A DNA stretch of 64,000 bases from Coriaria nepalensis. Taxonomy: Eukaryota > Streptophyta > Magnoliopsida > Cucurbitales > Coriariaceae. Both the position numbers and the translations under genes were made by a program. Where the stretch lies: positions 22,289,501 to 22,353,500 of the forward strand of contig CP114481.1 in the NCBI GenBank assembly GCA_027186245.1, read 5' to 3'. Below, one piece after another: positions 63,001-64,000 of the stretch (within the stretch, counting starts at the first letter, position 1; the number at the start of each line of letters is the position of its first letter). Under the pieces are notes generated by a model. It was not told where the DNA came from. It saw only the letters and a list, made by a program, of their open reading frames with translations, and did no database searches.

Positions 63001-64000
63001 ATTAATTGCAGGTTATGTAAGAAAATAATGTTTGAAGGGCGAAAAAAGAATTCGTTCGAATTAATGTAGAATGATTTAATGACTAGAAGAGACTCAGTGA
63101 CATGACTTTAAATCTAAACAAATGCATTGTTGCCTTCATTACATAGATCAACTGCAAGTTATGCACGAAAGTCATGTTTAAAGGCCGAATTTTTTTCGAA
63201 GTGATTTAGAATGATTTACTGACTAAAAGAGATGCAAAAATATGACTTTACTAAAAAATACATAGTTGCCATCAATAGATCAATTGCAAGTTATGCATGA
63301 AAGTCGCGTTTTAAATGCAAAAAGAGAATTGGTTCGAAGTGCCTTCAAACAATTTAATGATTGAAAAGACTGAGTGATATGCTTGTTAATGGTAAAATAA
63401 TGTATTGTTGTCTTCAGTAGATTAATTGCAGGTTATACACGAAAATAATGTTTGAATGGCGAAAATAGAATTCGTTCGAATTAATTTAGAATGATTTAAT
63501 GACTAGAAGAGACTCAGTGACATGACTTTAAATCTAAACAAATGCATTGTTACCTTCATTACATAGATCAACTGCAAGTTATGCACGAAAGTCATGTTTA
63601 AAGGCCGAATTTTTTTCGAAGTGATTTAGAATGATTTACTGACTAAAAGAGATGCAAAAATATGACTTTAAGGCTAAAAAATGCATAGCTGCCATCAATA
63701 GATTAATTGCCAGTTATGCATGAAAGTCGCGTTTTAAATGCAAAAAGAGAATTGGTTCGAAGTGCCTTTAAACAATTTAATGATTGAAAAGACTGAGTGA
63801 TATGCTTTTTAATGCTAAAATCATGCATTGTTGTCTTCAGTAGATTAATTGCAAGTTATGCAAGAAAATAATGTTTGAATGGCGAAAATAGAATTCGTTC
63901 GAATTAATTTAGAATGATTTAATGACTAGAAGAGACTCAGTGACATGACTTTAAATCTAAACAAATGCATTGTTGCCTTCATTACATAGATCAACTGCAA
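63001..64000 (-). repeat. Terminal inverted units with cattacatagatc
   Basis: Units at 63001 and 63421 and the 157-bp end piece from 63844 all have a C/B join reading ttcattacatagatc, derived from the taga duplication, with aaatctaaac. The 63001 unit also lost aggc at about 63250, restoring 420 bp; the 63421 unit is 423 bp. This is a local amplification of one variant, cut by the window edge. Confidence 0.85.

Larger units (their letters stand above)
50747..64000 (-). repeat. Inverted satellite array, diverged subfamily
   Basis: The reverse complement of the same trimer, read on this strand as C, B, A and ending cttcagtag. Complete units run 418-424 bp, with two of 283 bp. Compared on one strand with the forward consensus, A has about five fixed substitutions near its end (ctctttttgcatttaaaacgc region and cttgcaattgat) and B has about five substitutions plus one t fewer (gatggcaac, atgcat, atttttg, cagtaaa, atcattct). 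C shows none. It continues past the window. Confidence 0.97.

Noticed and set aside
1..64000. CRISPR array, suggested by the dense regular repeats
   Set aside because: There are no unique spacers. The sequence between any two conserved boxes is itself repeated satellite, and the period (about 140/420 bp) is far too long.

Overview
The window is satellite DNA from end to end. I see no protein-coding gene, RNA gene, transposon or single-copy sequence. Every base belongs to one AT-rich family (about 32% GC in the lines I counted) whose working unit is 420 bp. Each unit is a trimer of related monomers, called here A (142 bp), B (136 bp) and C (142 bp). Stop codons fall in all six frames within the first 141 bases of a unit. 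Because 420 is divisible by 3, the same stops recur in the same frames in every exact unit. The size, the nested higher-order repeats and the absence of genes point to a eukaryotic chromosome, probably centromeric, pericentromeric or other constitutive heterochromatin from a long-read assembly. The species cannot be read from the sequence. Long 142-bp satellites are known in tenebrionid beetles such as Tenebrio molitor, but a shared length is weak evidence.

Layout. 1-50746 is a forward array of 120 complete units plus a 332-bp partial one. 50747-64000 is the same family on the opposite strand: a 360-bp partial unit, 29 full units, two shortened dimeric units and a 157-bp end piece. The forward array divides into blocks. 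1-26040 is built from an 8820-bp super-repeat of 21 units, present as a copy with 8 units missing (1-5460), a complete copy (5461-14280) and a copy that is intact to about 21840 and then breaks into a 1680-bp tandem duplication. 26041-29820 is mixed. 29821 to about 40020 is a clean 2100-bp, five-unit repeat in nearly five copies. 40021-42014 is irregular and carries indels. 42015-45374 is a 1680-bp, four-unit repeat in two copies. 45375-50746 is a repeat of five, four and four units, the last truncated at the inversion point. The inverted array repeats with a looser three-unit pattern and many length variants.

How the pieces fit. Unequal crossover and conversion explain almost everything: chimeric units with identifiable switch intervals, loss of exactly four units twice, loss of exactly one unit, and loss of exactly one B monomer twice. 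Repeats are most uniform at the left and most degenerate to the right. That suggests the left end is near a recently homogenised core and the right side is an older flank.

Most notable results. (1) There is a sharp strand switch at 50746/50747, preceded by three nested, shortening copies of a monomer start. (2) Between the two arrays monomer C has the same consensus, while A and B carry about five or six fixed differences each. (3) There is an 8.82-kb, 21-unit higher-order repeat. Copy matching and consensus comparison were done by eye.
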